Notes under the pieces: generated by a model
The model's input: only the letters and a program-made list of their open reading frames with translations
Told to the model about the DNA's origin: nothing
The model's database searches: none
Position numbers and translations under genes: made by a program
Part shown: one piece after another, positions 5,941 through 5,947 of the stretch
How the letters are laid out: the number at the start of each line of letters is the position of its first letter
Position numbering within the stretch: the stretch's first letter is position 1
Source of the DNA: an uncultured Clostridia bacterium
GTDB taxonomy: Bacteria; Bacillota; Clostridia; Oscillospirales; Oscillospiraceae
Length of the DNA stretch: 5,947 bases
Assembly (NCBI GenBank): GCA_945946745.1
Contig: CAMEWZ010000101.1
Location: 1-5,947, forward strand
Direction of reading: 5' to 3'

Positions 5941-5947
5941 ATTTTCT

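Overview
The window looks like chromosomal DNA from a GC-rich Gram-positive anaerobe of the Clostridia, most likely an Oscillospirales-type gut bacterium. That placement is inferred from the KtrB/KtrA/KdpD sequence style, GC-rich third codon positions, strong AGGAGG-type ribosome binding sites and a PrsW-family protease. It is not proven by any marker gene.

Layout. The + strand carries a tight potassium-homeostasis block: (1) the 3' two thirds of a KtrB/TrkH-type K+ channel subunit, cut by the left window edge; (2) ktrA, its cytosolic RCK gating subunit, 11 nt downstream; (3) a 44-residue single-membrane-segment protein of unknown function (1631-1765), previously easy to miss; (4) a promoter with an extended -10 (TGCTATAAT) that starts immediately at the end of the small gene, followed by a leader with a stem-loop; (5) kdpD, a full-length 859-residue sensor kinase; and (6) kdpE, its response regulator, overlapping kdpD by 8 nt. 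A 13-bp perfect hairpin at 5146-5176 closes the block. On the - strand, convergent to it, lies a complete PrsW-type intramembrane protease gene, whose ribosome binding site sits at the right window edge. No gap exceeds 300 bases.

How it fits together. KtrB conducts K+ and KtrA gates it by nucleotide (and, in relatives, c-di-AMP) binding. KdpD/KdpE normally control the Kdp K+-ATPase, but no kdpFABC gene is present here; the two-component system is instead next to a Ktr transporter. The KdpD universal-stress-protein domain contains an SxS-X20-FTAxF motif almost identical to the c-di-AMP-binding motif known from Staphylococcus aureus KdpD. The neighbourhood may therefore be a potassium module in which both channel gating and transcription respond to c-di-AMP. 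I see no CRISPR array, mobile element, tRNA or rRNA, and no evidence of a wholly new system. The least explained element is the small membrane protein between ktrA and kdpD.
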